A stretch of DNA of 64,000 nucleotides from Pseudoxanthomonas sacheonensis (GTDB taxonomy: Bacteria; Pseudomonadota; Gammaproteobacteria; Xanthomonadales; Xanthomonadaceae), in NCBI RefSeq assembly GCF_010093305.1, contig NZ_PDWS01000003.1, positions 62,001-126,000 on the forward strand, given 5' to 3'. Position 1 is the stretch's first letter, and the number at the start of each line of letters is the position of its first letter. Below the pieces are notes generated by a model. The model was not told where the DNA came from and made no database searches. It saw nothing but the letters and a program-made list of their open reading frames with translations. The translations under genes and the position numbers were made by a program. Below, in pieces: positions 8,336 to 16,437 of this stretch.

Positions 8336-8377
8336 AGACTGGCGCTTACCGCGCCGGCGCACGTTGACCCAGATCAA
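8336..8377 (-). promoter_or_regulatory. FNR/DNR-type activator site and -10 of adhP
   Basis: The box at 8364-8377 reads TTGACCCAGATCAA on the plus strand. On the minus strand a CAGTCT hexamer (8341-8336) starts 29.5 bp downstream of the box centre. Transcription would start near 8329, giving a 21-nt leader to the SD-preceded ATG at 8308. The forward response-regulator gene at 8487 is further away and less well placed. Confidence 0.65.
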
Positions 8378-8486
8378 GCCGATGGCTCGGCGCCCGGCGA
8401 CAACCCGTCGTCGGGACGCGTCCCAGCGACTTGGCTTATAGTACGAAGGCGGCCCGTAGCGCGACCTTGATACAACAGGCGATCGA

Positions 8487-9245
8487 ATGCCGGCAACCGG
8501 CCCTTCCAGCGCATCTCCCAACGCCGAACAGCGGATACTCATCGTCGACGACGATGCGGACATCGTCACGCTGCTCACGCGCTATCTGAGCGGACATGGA
8601 TTTCAGGTCTCCGGGGCGGGCAATGGGGCGGAGCTGCGCGCCCATGTCGAAGGCGTAGGCACCGATGTCATTCTTTTGGACTTGGGTCTTCCCGACGAAG
8701 ACGGCCTGGAACTGCTGCGCTACCTGCAGGGGACCTGGAGCGGGCCCGTGATCGTGGTGAGCGGACGTGGCGAACCTGTCGAACGGGTGGTCGGTCTGGA
8801 ACTGGGTGCGGACGATTTCGTATCGAAACCATTCGATCTGCGCGAGCTGCTGGCGCGGATCAGGTCGGTGTTGCGGAGGAGCGCGAAAACGGCACCGACG
8901 CAGACACCCGCACCGACAGCGCAATCCAACCTGTTCGAATTCGCCGGTTTCCGGCTCGATCTGGCCAGCAGGCGGCTGACCGATCCGCAGGGGGACGAGG
9001 TCGCGCTCACCACGGGGGATTTCCAGCTGTTGTGCGCGTTGCTGGACAAGCCAAGACAGGTGCTATCGCGCGATGAGCTCATGGACGCTCTGTACAAGCG
9101 CGAGGCAGGCCCCTTCGACAGGGCCGTCGATATGGGGATAGGACGGTTGCGGCGGAAAATAGAGCCGAACCCGGAGGTTCCGATCCTGATCAAATCGGTA
9201 CGCGGAGTCGGTTATCTGTTCGCGTCGGAAGTAATCAGGAGTTGA
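8487..9245 (+). CDS. OmpR-family response regulator
   Basis: The 252-residue protein has an N-terminal receiver domain (about 16-130: RILIVDDDADIVTLL with the acidic pocket, phospho-acceptor in VILLDLGLPDEDG at about residue 65, and the lysine of FVSKPFDLRE). A variable linker rich in Pro, Thr and Ala follows, then an OmpR/PhoB winged helix (about 150-250: FRLDLASRRLTDPQG, LTTGDFQLLCALLDKPRQVLS, IKSVRGVGYLF). It would bind DNA when phosphorylated. The hybrid kinase starts 8 bp downstream and is the likely partner. Its target genes are not shown by the sequence. Confidence 0.9.
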   Translation: MPATGPSSASPNAEQRILIVDDDADIVTLLTRYLSGHGFQVSGAGNGAELRAHVEGVGTDVILLDLGLPDEDGLELLRYLQGTWSGPVIVVSGRGEPVERVVGLELGADDFVSKPFDLRELLARIRSVLRRSAKTAPTQTPAPTAQSNLFEFAGFRLDLASRRLTDPQGDEVALTTGDFQLLCALLDKPRQVLSRDELMDALYKREAGPFDRAVDMGIGRLRRKIEPNPEVPILIKSVRGVGYLFASEVIRS

Positions 9246-9253
9246 GGCCGGCC

Positions 9254-11260
9254 ATGTATCCGCAACTCTTCGAAGCCGTACCCGATGCGCTCGTCCTGGT
9301 GGACGACCAAGGCCTGATCGTCCAGACCAACAGCCGGGCTTCGAGTCTGTTCGGCTATCCGGAGAACGAGCTCGTCGGCGTTTCCATCGAAATGCTCGTC
9401 CCCGAAGGCGCAAGGGCGCGGCACCGCGCGCACCGTGCCGGCTACATGGCGCACCCGCATGTGCGTGCAATGGGCGCGACCGGGCAGACGCTGATGGGAC
9501 GCCGCTACGATGGCACCCAGTTTCCGCTGGAGATCGCGCTCAGTCCGATCAACAGCGATGGAACGGTGCAGTACCTGGCTTCCATCCGCGACATCTCCGA
9601 TAGTCCCCGTGCGCGCCAGGTGCTGGTCCGCGCCGGGTACGACGCGCTGGTCGCACGGTTCGGCCAGCTTGCGCTCGAATCCAAGGAGGACGAGGACGTC
9701 CTCGCCCACGTGCCGCTACTGCTGGCCGAAAGCCTGGGCATCGAGTCGGTCCTGATCGCATTCGTTTCCGCCGACAACGATCGCGTGGAGATCCGCGCTT
9801 CGACCGGGCTTGACGGGCAGGCGTATGCCGACGGCATCCATATCGACCAGCAGATGCTGCTCGCGACCCTGCGCAAAGGCCGTGCCTGGATGGTGGAAGA
9901 CTTCTCATTGGCCGGCACGCGGGAGCAGGCATTCCCGCTTTCGCAACTCGCATCCGGGAGCGCAGCACTGGTTCCCTTGCTGGACGTGAATCGTCCGATG
10001 GGCGCCCTGCTCGCATTCTCGCGCCAGCCGCGGAAATTCGACCACGATGCCCTGCATCTGCTGCAATCGTTCGCCAACCTGATCGCCGCCCTGGTGCAAC
10101 GCCAGCGTACCCAGGACCAGCTGGCGCATGTGCAACGGCTGGACGCATTGGGTCAATTGACCGGCGGCATCGCGCACGATTTCAACAACCTACTCACCAT
10201 CATGTCCGGCAATCTGCAATTGCTGGAATCGGAATACGATGGCACATCGGAGGCGCGCGAACTGATCGACAGCGCGCTGCGCTCGGTTACCCGCGGCGCG
10301 GAACTGACGGCGAAACTGCTTTCGTTCGCGCGGCGGCAGCGGCTGGTTCCGCAGGCGGTGGACCTGAAGGCGATGCTCCATGATCTGAACCAGATGCTCA
10401 GACGGACCCTGGGCGACACGATCCGCCTGCGCACCGTCTGCCCGGATGGCCTGCCGAGCGCGCATGCGGATCCGGCGCAGCTGGACACGGCCCTGGTGAA
10501 TCTGGCCCTCAATGCGCGCGATGCGATGCCGCGCGGCGGCGAGATCGCCATCGAAGTGAGCAGGATGACCGATAGCAACGGCACTCCTGCGGATCTGCCG
10601 ATCGGCGACTATCTGTTGATCACCGTGTCCGATACCGGACGCGGAATGAGCCAGGCCACGCTCGACCATGCGATGGAACCTTTCTTCACCACCAAGGAAG
10701 CCGGGCGCGGCAGCGGACTTGGACTGAGCATGGTGCATGGCTTCTCCAAACAGAGCGGCGGCGATTTGTGGATCGACAGCGCGCTCGGATACGGCACCCA
10801 TGTCCACCTTTGCCTTCCCGTCGACCGCGGCGGCGGTACGCTGAAGAGCGCCCAGCCAGCGGCGAATCCGCATGGAACGGGCGAAACCATCCTGGTGGTG
10901 GAAGACGAGGATTCCGTCCGCCGCATCGCCGTGGCGTTCCTGCGCAAGGCGGGCTACCGGGTCACGGAAGCGGCGAGCGCGGATGCTGCCTTGCGCGAAC
11001 TCGATGCCGACGACCGCATCGCCCTGTTGTTCACCGATGTGCTGCTGGGCGAAGGCGGCAATGGCAAAGAGCTGGCGAACGCAGCGCTGCGGTTGCGGCC
11101 GGGTTTGCCGGTTCTGCTCACATCGGGGTTCGAGCAGAAGCCGTCCCCTTCCCCGCACGCGGAAATCGAGTCGGTCTCCTTCGATCTGCTGCGCAAGCCC
11201 TACCGCCGCGAGCAGTTGCTGGATGCGGTCCGGCAGTCGCTGCTGCAGGATGGCGTCTAG
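9254..11260 (+). CDS. Soluble hybrid sensor histidine kinase (PAS-GAF-HisKA-HATPase-REC)
   Basis: The 668-residue protein has no membrane segment. In order it contains a PAS domain (about 1-110), a GAF-like domain (about 125-275), an HisKA dimerisation helix with the phospho-His in GGIAHDFNNLLTIM (about residue 307), an HATPase_c domain with the N box NLALNARDAMPRGG and G boxes DTGRGM and GRGSGLGLSMVHGF, and a C-terminal receiver (ILVVEDEDSVRR, Asp in LFTDVLLGEGG, Lys in LLRKPYRRE). The sensory input is therefore cytoplasmic. ATG 9254 has GAGG 6 bases upstream; TTG 9242 is an alternative. The gene ends in a 4-bp convergent overlap with the Crp/Fnr gene. Confidence 0.88.
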   Translation: MYPQLFEAVPDALVLVDDQGLIVQTNSRASSLFGYPENELVGVSIEMLVPEGARARHRAHRAGYMAHPHVRAMGATGQTLMGRRYDGTQFPLEIALSPINSDGTVQYLASIRDISDSPRARQVLVRAGYDALVARFGQLALESKEDEDVLAHVPLLLAESLGIESVLIAFVSADNDRVEIRASTGLDGQAYADGIHIDQQMLLATLRKGRAWMVEDFSLAGTREQAFPLSQLASGSAALVPLLDVNRPMGALLAFSRQPRKFDHDALHLLQSFANLIAALVQRQRTQDQLAHVQRLDALGQLTGGIAHDFNNLLTIMSGNLQLLESEYDGTSEARELIDSALRSVTRGAELTAKLLSFARRQRLVPQAVDLKAMLHDLNQMLRRTLGDTIRLRTVCPDGLPSAHADPAQLDTALVNLALNARDAMPRGGEIAIEVSRMTDSNGTPADLPIGDYLLITVSDTGRGMSQATLDHAMEPFFTTKEAGRGSGLGLSMVHGFSKQSGGDLWIDSALGYGTHVHLCLPVDRGGGTLKSAQPAANPHGTGETILVVEDEDSVRRIAVAFLRKAGYRVTEAASADAALRELDADDRIALLFTDVLLGEGGNGKELANAALRLRPGLPVLLTSGFEQKPSPSPHAEIESVSFDLLRKPYRREQLLDAVRQSLLQDGV

Positions 11261-11979
11261 CCGCAGTCGGCGGTCTGCAGCAACTCGTTCATCGAGGCCG
11301 GGTCGCGCAGGGTTATTTCCTTGCCTTGCACGGCGATGAACCCTTTGTCCTGCAGGCGCGATAGCGCGCGGGTCACGGTTTCCAGCTTGAGCGCGAGGAA
11401 GCTGCCCAGGTCGGCACGGGTCATGCGCAGGATCATGTGTTGCCGGCTGAATCCGAGCGAACCCAGCCTGGTCGCCATATCCAGCAGAAAGGACACCACC
11501 CGCTGATCGGCCGACAGCGTGCCCAAAGTCAACATCCAGTTCCAGTCGCGCCGGATTTCGGCCGCCAGGAACGAGGTGATGCGCTGTTCGAATTCCGGCA
11601 GGGAGCCGCAGAGGTCTGAATACGGCAGTTCCCACACCTCGCTGGTATCCAGGGCGATGGCGTCGCACGCATAGGTCTCTATGCCCAGCGAGTCCAGGCC
11701 CAGCATGTCACCGCGCATCCTGAAGCCGGTGATCTTTTCGCGGCCGTCGGCGCTGGTCAGGCAGGTTTTGAAAAAGCCCGCGTGCACCAGAAACAGGGAA
11801 TGGCGCGGCTGCCCTGCGCGGAACACATGCTCCTTGGCCTTCAGCGTGCGATGACGCAGAGGAATTCCCCGCAGCAATTCCTCCATGTCGCGGGTGACCT
11901 CCCTGGCCTCCAGGCAACCGTGCGTTGCGCCGGACAGGTAATCGCTGGATTGATCATGGGACTCTCGAACCTGGAGCAT
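11257..11979 (-). CDS. Crp/Fnr-family regulator lacking the FNR cysteine cluster (Dnr-like candidate)
   Basis: The 240-residue protein has a cyclic-nucleotide-binding-type domain (about 35-150: AKEHVFRAGQPRHSLFLVHAG) and a Crp-type helix-turn-helix (about 170-235). Its recognition helix, LALKLETVTRALSRLQDKG, matches the ET-x-x-R pattern of FNR, which contacts TTGA half-sites. The Cys-x2-Cys-x5-Cys cluster seen in the other regulator at 17840 is absent, and the position equivalent to the fourth FNR cysteine is Trp (EVWELPY). It therefore cannot carry an FNR-type cluster. It may sense NO through haem like Dnr, or another signal; this is inference. The box at 12079-12092 lies upstream, with a longer leader in this direction. 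Confidence 0.85.
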   Translation of the reverse strand: MLQVRESHDQSSDYLSGATHGCLEAREVTRDMEELLRGIPLRHRTLKAKEHVFRAGQPRHSLFLVHAGFFKTCLTSADGREKITGFRMRGDMLGLDSLGIETYACDAIALDTSEVWELPYSDLCGSLPEFEQRITSFLAAEIRRDWNWMLTLGTLSADQRVVSFLLDMATRLGSLGFSRQHMILRMTRADLGSFLALKLETVTRALSRLQDKGFIAVQGKEITLRDPASMNELLQTADCG

Positions 11980-12078
11980 GGCCGCGACCTCGAAGGATGT
12001 GGCGAAAGGCTACCCCCCGCGCAACCCGGCAGGAATTCAATCGAGTAACCCTGTGTAACGGTTTGTAACTTCGCCCAG

Positions 12079-12120
12079 TTGACTTCGATCAACGGGCCGA
12101 ATCGCCGGGCGGCGCACTCT
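12079..12120 (+). promoter_or_regulatory. FNR/DNR-type activator site and -10 of the RNR-like gene
   Basis: The box TTGACTTCGATCAA is at 12079-12092, and CACTCT at 12115-12120 starts 29.5 bp after its centre. Transcription would start near 12127, 22 nt before the TTG start at 12149. The same box could also influence the divergent Crp/Fnr gene, with a leader of about 65 nt. Confidence 0.6.
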
Positions 12121-12148
12121 GTCGGCGTCAGACCCAGGGAATCTGCGC

Positions 12149-13150
12149 TTGTCCTTTCCGACAAAATTCACCACGGCTATCGCGGTCGACACATGGGACG
12201 CCCACTTCCGCTGGCGCGTGGGCGACGATCTGCACGATCGCACCATCGACGCGACCTGGCGGCGCGTCGCCTCGGCGGTCGCGGGCGTCGAAAGCGACGA
12301 CGCCGGAAAATGGGAACAACGCTTCGTGGAAGCCTTCCAGGACTGGCGGATAGTCCCCGACGCCCGGCTGCTCAAATGGGCGGGAACCGGCGTGACCGAC
12401 ATCAGGCTCGACAGCCCCCGGGCCACGCTCAACCTTGGAGCATTCGTCGTTCGTCCGCAGGTTTCGCAGCCCTATTTCGACTATGAATCGTTCAGCGAGA
12501 TGGCGGCACTGGCGGTGCGATTCCTCGACGACGCCTGGCTGACCTACGAAGGCAAGTCCTCCGCCACGGCCATCTGCGTGGGCGTGATGGGATTCGCCGA
12601 TGCCCTGGCGGCATTGGGATGCTCCTATGTAAGCGAGCGTGCGTGCGATTTCGCGTCCGCTCTCGGCAAGACTCTCTCTGCCGCATGCTTGGAATCCTCA
12701 TTACGACTAATGCAGGAACGCGGGACCTGTCGGTTGGCGCCCGGAACAAACCAATGCAAAGCAGCAGGCGATTTTTGCCGGGCGCCCTGCAGCGTGTCGC
12801 GGCACCCGCGAACGACAGCGATTCATTCGCAACACCTGATAGGTCTATTCGCCAACAACGCCAGCGATGCGCTCGACCCCATAACCGGGTCTGCCTGGGA
12901 TATGGATTCGCGCTGGGAACTCCCGATGCGGGCCGATCCTCTGGACACACGGCAGATGCTGTTGCAGCAGATCAGGATACGCGGCCTTTTCCAGCCCTGG
13001 ATCGACGCGCCCATCGACTACCCGCTGGTATACAGCGGCGATCGCCTGGAACCGGAGGCGATCTCGGCCTGCACGCGATTGGCCAGCCAACATCATCTTC
13101 CGGAGCCGCGGTTCCGCAAATCCGAACGGGCGATCTTGAGCTTGGCATGA
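12149..13150 (+). CDS. Shortened protein resembling class II (adenosylcobalamin) ribonucleotide reductase, core missing
   Basis: The 333-residue product reads like separated blocks of NrdJ. An N-terminal region (TWRRVASAVAGVE, then DARLLKWAGTG and ATLNLGAFVV) resembles the family's RI-x-AGAGT and TL-x-NCFV segment. A middle block (GVMGFADALAALGCSYVSE) resembles the G-x-GFTGLGNAL region. A late block (LIGLFANNASDALDPI, then DAPIDYPLVY) resembles the FADNASNGIEP and NVPADYP segments. The catalytic core normally between them is absent; full NrdJ is 700 residues or more. Activity as a reductase is unlikely, so a regulatory or degenerate role is possible. The start is TTG with AGGGA upstream. The promoter carries an FNR-like box. 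Confidence 0.55.
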   Translation: MSFPTKFTTAIAVDTWDAHFRWRVGDDLHDRTIDATWRRVASAVAGVESDDAGKWEQRFVEAFQDWRIVPDARLLKWAGTGVTDIRLDSPRATLNLGAFVVRPQVSQPYFDYESFSEMAALAVRFLDDAWLTYEGKSSATAICVGVMGFADALAALGCSYVSERACDFASALGKTLSAACLESSLRLMQERGTCRLAPGTNQCKAAGDFCRAPCSVSRHPRTTAIHSQHLIGLFANNASDALDPITGSAWDMDSRWELPMRADPLDTRQMLLQQIRIRGLFQPWIDAPIDYPLVYSGDRLEPEAISACTRLASQHHLPEPRFRKSERAILSLA

Positions 13151-13257
13151 AGCGGATAATCGCTCTCGACAAGCAGCCGGCGAGTCGGCCGACGCGTGGT
13201 CCGACCGCATGCGCGCAGCCGGGCTCACGTCGCGACCATTCCAACGAGAGAATAGAC

Positions 13258-13632
13258 ATGCAGCTTTCATTCAATCGATTCGCCAAAGCCATCGCGCGAT
13301 TCACCGGACGGCCGGTGAGCTTCGGCCTTGCCATGCTGATCATCGCGCTATGGCTGGTCACGGGACCGGTCTTCGGCTTCAGCGATACCTGGCAGTTGGT
13401 GATCAATACCGGAACCACGGTAGTGACGTTCCTGATGGTATTCCTGATCCAGAACACGCAGATGCGCGACACCGAGGCGATGCAGATAAAGCTGGACGAG
13501 CTTATCCGGGCCACCGAGGCGGCGAGCAACGCACTGCTGGACCTGGAAGAGCTGGACGAGGCGACACTGGACCGCTATCGCGAAACCTACGAGCTGCTTG
13601 CGAGGAAGTCGCGCTCCAACAGACCGGACTAG
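13258..13632 (+). CDS. Small membrane protein of the low-affinity iron permease family
   Basis: The 124-residue protein has two membrane helices (FGLAMLIIALWLVTGPVFG and TWQLVINTGTTVVTFLMVFL). The family motif LIQNTQMRDTEAMQIKLDEL follows, then a charged helical tail. This is the PF04120-type low-affinity iron permease domain; in bacteria its transport function is not proven. ATG 13258 has GAGAGA upstream. It follows the RNR-like gene by 107 bp on the same strand and may share its FNR-type promoter. Confidence 0.75.
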   Translation: MQLSFNRFAKAIARFTGRPVSFGLAMLIIALWLVTGPVFGFSDTWQLVINTGTTVVTFLMVFLIQNTQMRDTEAMQIKLDELIRATEAASNALLDLEELDEATLDRYRETYELLARKSRSNRPD

Positions 13633-13670
13633 CTGGCAGCGGAAGGCAAGTCAGCGCACCGATTGCTTTC

Positions 13671-14012
13671 CTAGCAGGAATACTGCGCCATTCTCACCGC
13701 GTGGGCCGCGCCCAGGAATTCGTCGTAAGCGAGGAAGAACGATTTCAATTCCATGGATTTTCCGCTGGCGGATGCAGCGGCCATGTCGTCGTAAGCGGTG
13801 GATATGAGGGCTTGCCGGTTCTCGAGGTCGGCCAGGGCGCGGCGCACTTCCAGACGGTACGGTGTTCCGATCCTTGGCCCCTGGGCCAGATCCCTGCGCA
13901 CTATGGCGAGGAACCAGGCGCTCCTGTCGACCGCATCCTTGGCATGCTTGAGCGCCTGCGCTTGTCCCTCGACCGTGAGCTGCGGCGCTTCCAGGAAGAC
14001 GTGCCTGCCCAT
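13671..14012 (-). CDS. Helical protein of unknown function, translationally coupled to the universal stress protein
   Basis: The 113-residue product (MGRHVFLEAPQLTVEGQAQA onward, ending RMAQYSC) appears all-helical and soluble, with no recognised domain. Its ATG at 14012 overlaps the TGA of the universal stress protein gene (TGATG), so both are almost certainly co-translated. That coupling, and an FNR-like box upstream of the pair, places it in the oxygen-limitation response. Function unknown. Confidence 0.6.
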   Translation of the reverse strand: MGRHVFLEAPQLTVEGQAQALKHAKDAVDRSAWFLAIVRRDLAQGPRIGTPYRLEVRRALADLENRQALISTAYDDMAAASASGKSMELKSFFLAYDEFLGAAHAVRMAQYSC

Positions 14013-14854
14013 CAGTGCGAATAGAACACGGGCAGGTTGGCTTCGAACAGCAGTTCCCGGGTCACGCCGCCCAGGGCCCATTCGCGGAACCGCGAATGCC
14101 CATAGCCGCCGACGACGAGCATGTTGGCGCGCATCTCCGCGGCGTGGTCCAGCAACACCGAGGCGATCCGGTTGTCGTGCGACTGCCGTACCTGCACATT
14201 GACCCTGACCCCATGGCGGGCCAAGTGGGCCGCGATGTCCGCCCCCGGCTGCTCGCCGTGGCCGAGTTCTCCCCGAACAGGATCCACCACCAGGACATCG
14301 ACCGACTCTGCCGCTGCCAGCAACGGCAACGCGTCGTGGAAAGCCCGGGCGCACTCGCGCGTCGGCCGCCAGGCGGCAACGATCCGCTTGGGAGGCACCG
14401 GTACTTTGCAACGCGGTGGAATGACCAGCACCGGGCGTCCCGATTCGACCAGCAGACCGCCGAAGTAGGTGCGTGAGATATCGCCTTCCGTGCTGTCCCC
14501 CAGCACGCCGGCGATGACGGCCAGGTCGGCGTAGTGCGCGCAGTGGGCCGCCAGCCGGGAGGGTTCGCTGAAGAGCGCCTCGACCAGCCGCACCTCCGTC
14601 GAGACCGTTTCCTTCTCCAGTCTTTTCTTCAAGACCGCCACGTTCGCTTTTCCCTGCTCCCGCAGCTGCTGATAAAGATCGCTCATGGACACATCCGGCA
14701 TCAGGCCCCACGGCCCCGCGACCGGTAATGGCAGATTGACCATCTCCATGACGGTGAGGTGGGCTTCATGGGCCAAGGCCAGGTCCAGGGCCATGTTCAA
14801 CGCATAGCTGTCGCCCGAAGTTCCGGTGATGGGTACGACGATATCTTTGAACAT
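14012..14854 (-). CDS. Tandem universal stress protein (UspA domains)
   Basis: The 280-residue protein has two Usp domains (about 1-150 and 155-280). The first begins MFKDIVVPITGTSGDSYAL. The second ends with the nucleotide-loop-like motif GGYGHSRFREWALGGVTREL and LLFEANLPVFYSH. Tandem Usp proteins of this type are commonly induced by low oxygen or stationary phase and act in the cytoplasm. The ATG is preceded by an FNR-like box about 67 bp upstream (14921-14934). A 113-residue protein is translationally coupled downstream. Confidence 0.9.
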   Translation of the reverse strand: MFKDIVVPITGTSGDSYALNMALDLALAHEAHLTVMEMVNLPLPVAGPWGLMPDVSMSDLYQQLREQGKANVAVLKKRLEKETVSTEVRLVEALFSEPSRLAAHCAHYADLAVIAGVLGDSTEGDISRTYFGGLLVESGRPVLVIPPRCKVPVPPKRIVAAWRPTRECARAFHDALPLLAAAESVDVLVVDPVRGELGHGEQPGADIAAHLARHGVRVNVQVRQSHDNRIASVLLDHAAEMRANMLVVGGYGHSRFREWALGGVTRELLFEANLPVFYSH

Positions 14855-14890
14855 ATTCCTGCTCCATCGGCATCGCGGTCTCGCGCAGGC

Positions 14891-14934
14891 GAACTACGCG
14901 GCAAATCGGAGCGGTTGGATTTGACCTGGGTCAA
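14891..14934 (-). promoter_or_regulatory. FNR/DNR-type activator site and -10 of the universal stress protein gene
   Basis: The box at 14921-14934 (TTGACCTGGGTCAA) is a nearly perfect palindrome. On the minus strand TAGTTC (14896-14891) lies about 31 bp from the box centre. Transcription would start near 14884-14886, about 30 nt before the ATG at 14854. Confidence 0.6.
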
Positions 14935-14984
14935 CATCCGGTCGATTTCCGTAATCCTGGGCAAGGATAATCCTTGGCATTCGG

Positions 14985-15027
14985 TTGACCGGGATCAAAC
15001 CGGCGTCCCGCGACAGTCCACTAGATT
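14985..15027 (+). promoter_or_regulatory. FNR/DNR-type activator site and -10 before a small ORF and the L,D-transpeptidase
   Basis: The box TTGACCGGGATCAA is at 14985-14998 and TAGATT at 15022-15027. Predicted transcription starts near 15033, 22 nt before GTG 15055. The site lies 50 bp from the usp box, so the region is a divergent pair of promoters, each with its own site. Confidence 0.6.
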
Positions 15028-15054
15028 GGAAGCCATCCAATCGGAGCGACTCGC

Positions 15055-15279
15055 GTGAACGTCCAAAGACTGCGCCGATATGACCCAGACATGCATGTCC
15101 CAGAAGAGCCGGCATTCGCTCCGCGCGCCGGCGTCTCCGGGGGCGTAGTCGCGGCGGGGGACTGTGTTGCCGACCAGGCCGGCCATGCGCGTTCGGCAAC
15201 CGGACCGAATGCGGCCGGGCGCGCGGCGCGGGTGGTGGCCGGCGCACACGATGCGGGAAATCCGGTCGGGAGCGGCTGA
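15055..15279 (+). CDS. Possible small protein upstream of the L,D-transpeptidase
   Basis: A 74-residue frame runs from GTG 15055 (GGAG eight bases upstream) to TGA 15277-15279, five bases before the L,D-transpeptidase ATG. The product is rich in Ala, Gly and Arg (MNVQRLRRYDPDMHVPEEPA) and has no recognised domain or signal peptide. Support comes from its position: the predicted start of transcription from the upstream FNR-type promoter is 22 nt before its start codon, matching the other genes of the set. It could also be an untranslated leader. Confidence 0.35.
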   Translation: MNVQRLRRYDPDMHVPEEPAFAPRAGVSGGVVAAGDCVADQAGHARSATGPNAAGRAARVVAGAHDAGNPVGSG

Positions 15280-15284
15280 AGCTG

Positions 15285-16283
15285 ATGTCGCTTATCCCGA
15301 GAACCGCAATGATGTTCGCGATGGCGCTTTCTCTATTGGCGCCATATGACGGTCAATCCGCACCACCAGCGTTGCCGCTGTCCGGCCCTGCCGGCTTCGT
15401 GTGGAATCCGGCGCTTTCGCCGGCAGGTCCCGTGCTGGTGGTGGCAAGCCTCTCGAACCAGCAGTTGTACGTATACAGGAACGGAATCAGGATCGGGGCC
15501 AGCGGCATCAGCACCGGAAAGACGGGCTACGAAACACCGGTGGGCACGTACACGATCCTGCAGAAAGAGCGCGAGCACTACTCCAACATCTACGACAATG
15601 CGCCTATGCCCTACATGGAGCGCCTGACATGGAGCGGAGTCGCATTGCATGCGGGCAGTCTGCCCGGACACCCCGCCTCCCATGGCTGCATCCGTTTGCC
15701 GCTGGCCTTCGCAGAGAAGTTGTACGCAATAACCACCACCGGAGCCACGCTGGTGATCGTGGACAAGGCATCCGAACCCATGATCCTACGGCCGACCTCA
15801 TTCCTTCCCGCATCCGGAAGTTCCGGCGCACCGCCTGAAATGGCGGACGACACCGCACCGACCTGGCTCCCCGAGAACTCTCCGTCAGGGCCCATGAGCA
15901 TCGTGCTGAGCACGCATAGCCAGGAAGTGGTCGTCGTACGCAACGCCACGGAAATCGGCCGTGCGAAAGTGGAAATGGCTTCCGGCCAGGCACAAGGAAC
16001 CCGCGCCTACATGCTGCTCGAAGGCGACGGCGACGAGCCGAGCCTTGTGGTCAGCGACCGCCCCGCCCTGCGCTGGCTGGACCTCGATCTGGAGCGCGGA
16101 CGGCCAGCGCCCGCATGGGATCCGCGCGCCGAGATCGCCTCCGGACGTCTGCGCATACCGGAAGATTTCGCCAGAAAAGTCTACGACCAGCTCGTTCCCG
16201 GAACCACTCTGGTGATTACCGATGAGCCTTTGGCGAAATCGCCGGAATCCGGCAGGATAATCCTGCAGGCGGACGGGCAATGA
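15285..16283 (+). CDS. Periplasmic L,D-transpeptidase (YkuD domain)
   Basis: The 332-residue protein has an N-terminal signal sequence (MSLIPRTAMMFAMALSLLAP) and a YkuD domain at about 45-165: VASLSNQQLYVYRNG and TPVGTYTILQKE. The catalytic motif HAGSLPGHPASHGCIRLP carries the active Cys at about residue 135. A second region of about 150 residues repeats a similar strand pattern (IVLSTHSQEVVVV) but lacks the SHGC motif. L,D-transpeptidases make 3-3 peptidoglycan crosslinks or attach lipoproteins. An FNR-like promoter lies about 290 bp upstream, beyond a possible small ORF. Wall remodelling at low oxygen is an inference. Confidence 0.85.
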   Translation: MSLIPRTAMMFAMALSLLAPYDGQSAPPALPLSGPAGFVWNPALSPAGPVLVVASLSNQQLYVYRNGIRIGASGISTGKTGYETPVGTYTILQKEREHYSNIYDNAPMPYMERLTWSGVALHAGSLPGHPASHGCIRLPLAFAEKLYAITTTGATLVIVDKASEPMILRPTSFLPASGSSGAPPEMADDTAPTWLPENSPSGPMSIVLSTHSQEVVVVRNATEIGRAKVEMASGQAQGTRAYMLLEGDGDEPSLVVSDRPALRWLDLDLERGRPAPAWDPRAEIASGRLRIPEDFARKVYDQLVPGTTLVITDEPLAKSPESGRIILQADGQ

Positions 16284-16389
16284 CCGCGCACTGCGGCATG
16301 CGGGCAATTCTCGCGCCCGGACGCGGGCCCGAGGCAGGCCGGAATCCTTCTTGGATGGATCGGGCCTCGGCGGGCGCATCGCCATCGGG

Positions 16390-16431
16390 TTGATCCTGGT
16401 CAAGGCGCATGGGCGATGCAGTACGTAGCCT
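16390..16431 (+). promoter_or_regulatory. FNR/DNR-type activator site and -10 of hemN-fnr (predicted leaderless)
   Basis: The box TTGATCCTGGTCAA is at 16390-16403, and TAGCCT at 16426-16431 starts 29.5 bp after its centre. The start of transcription implied by a -41.5 site is 16438, the A of the hemN ATG. No Shine-Dalgarno precedes that ATG, which fits a leaderless mRNA. Confidence 0.65.
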
Positions 16432-16437
16432 GCGTCC

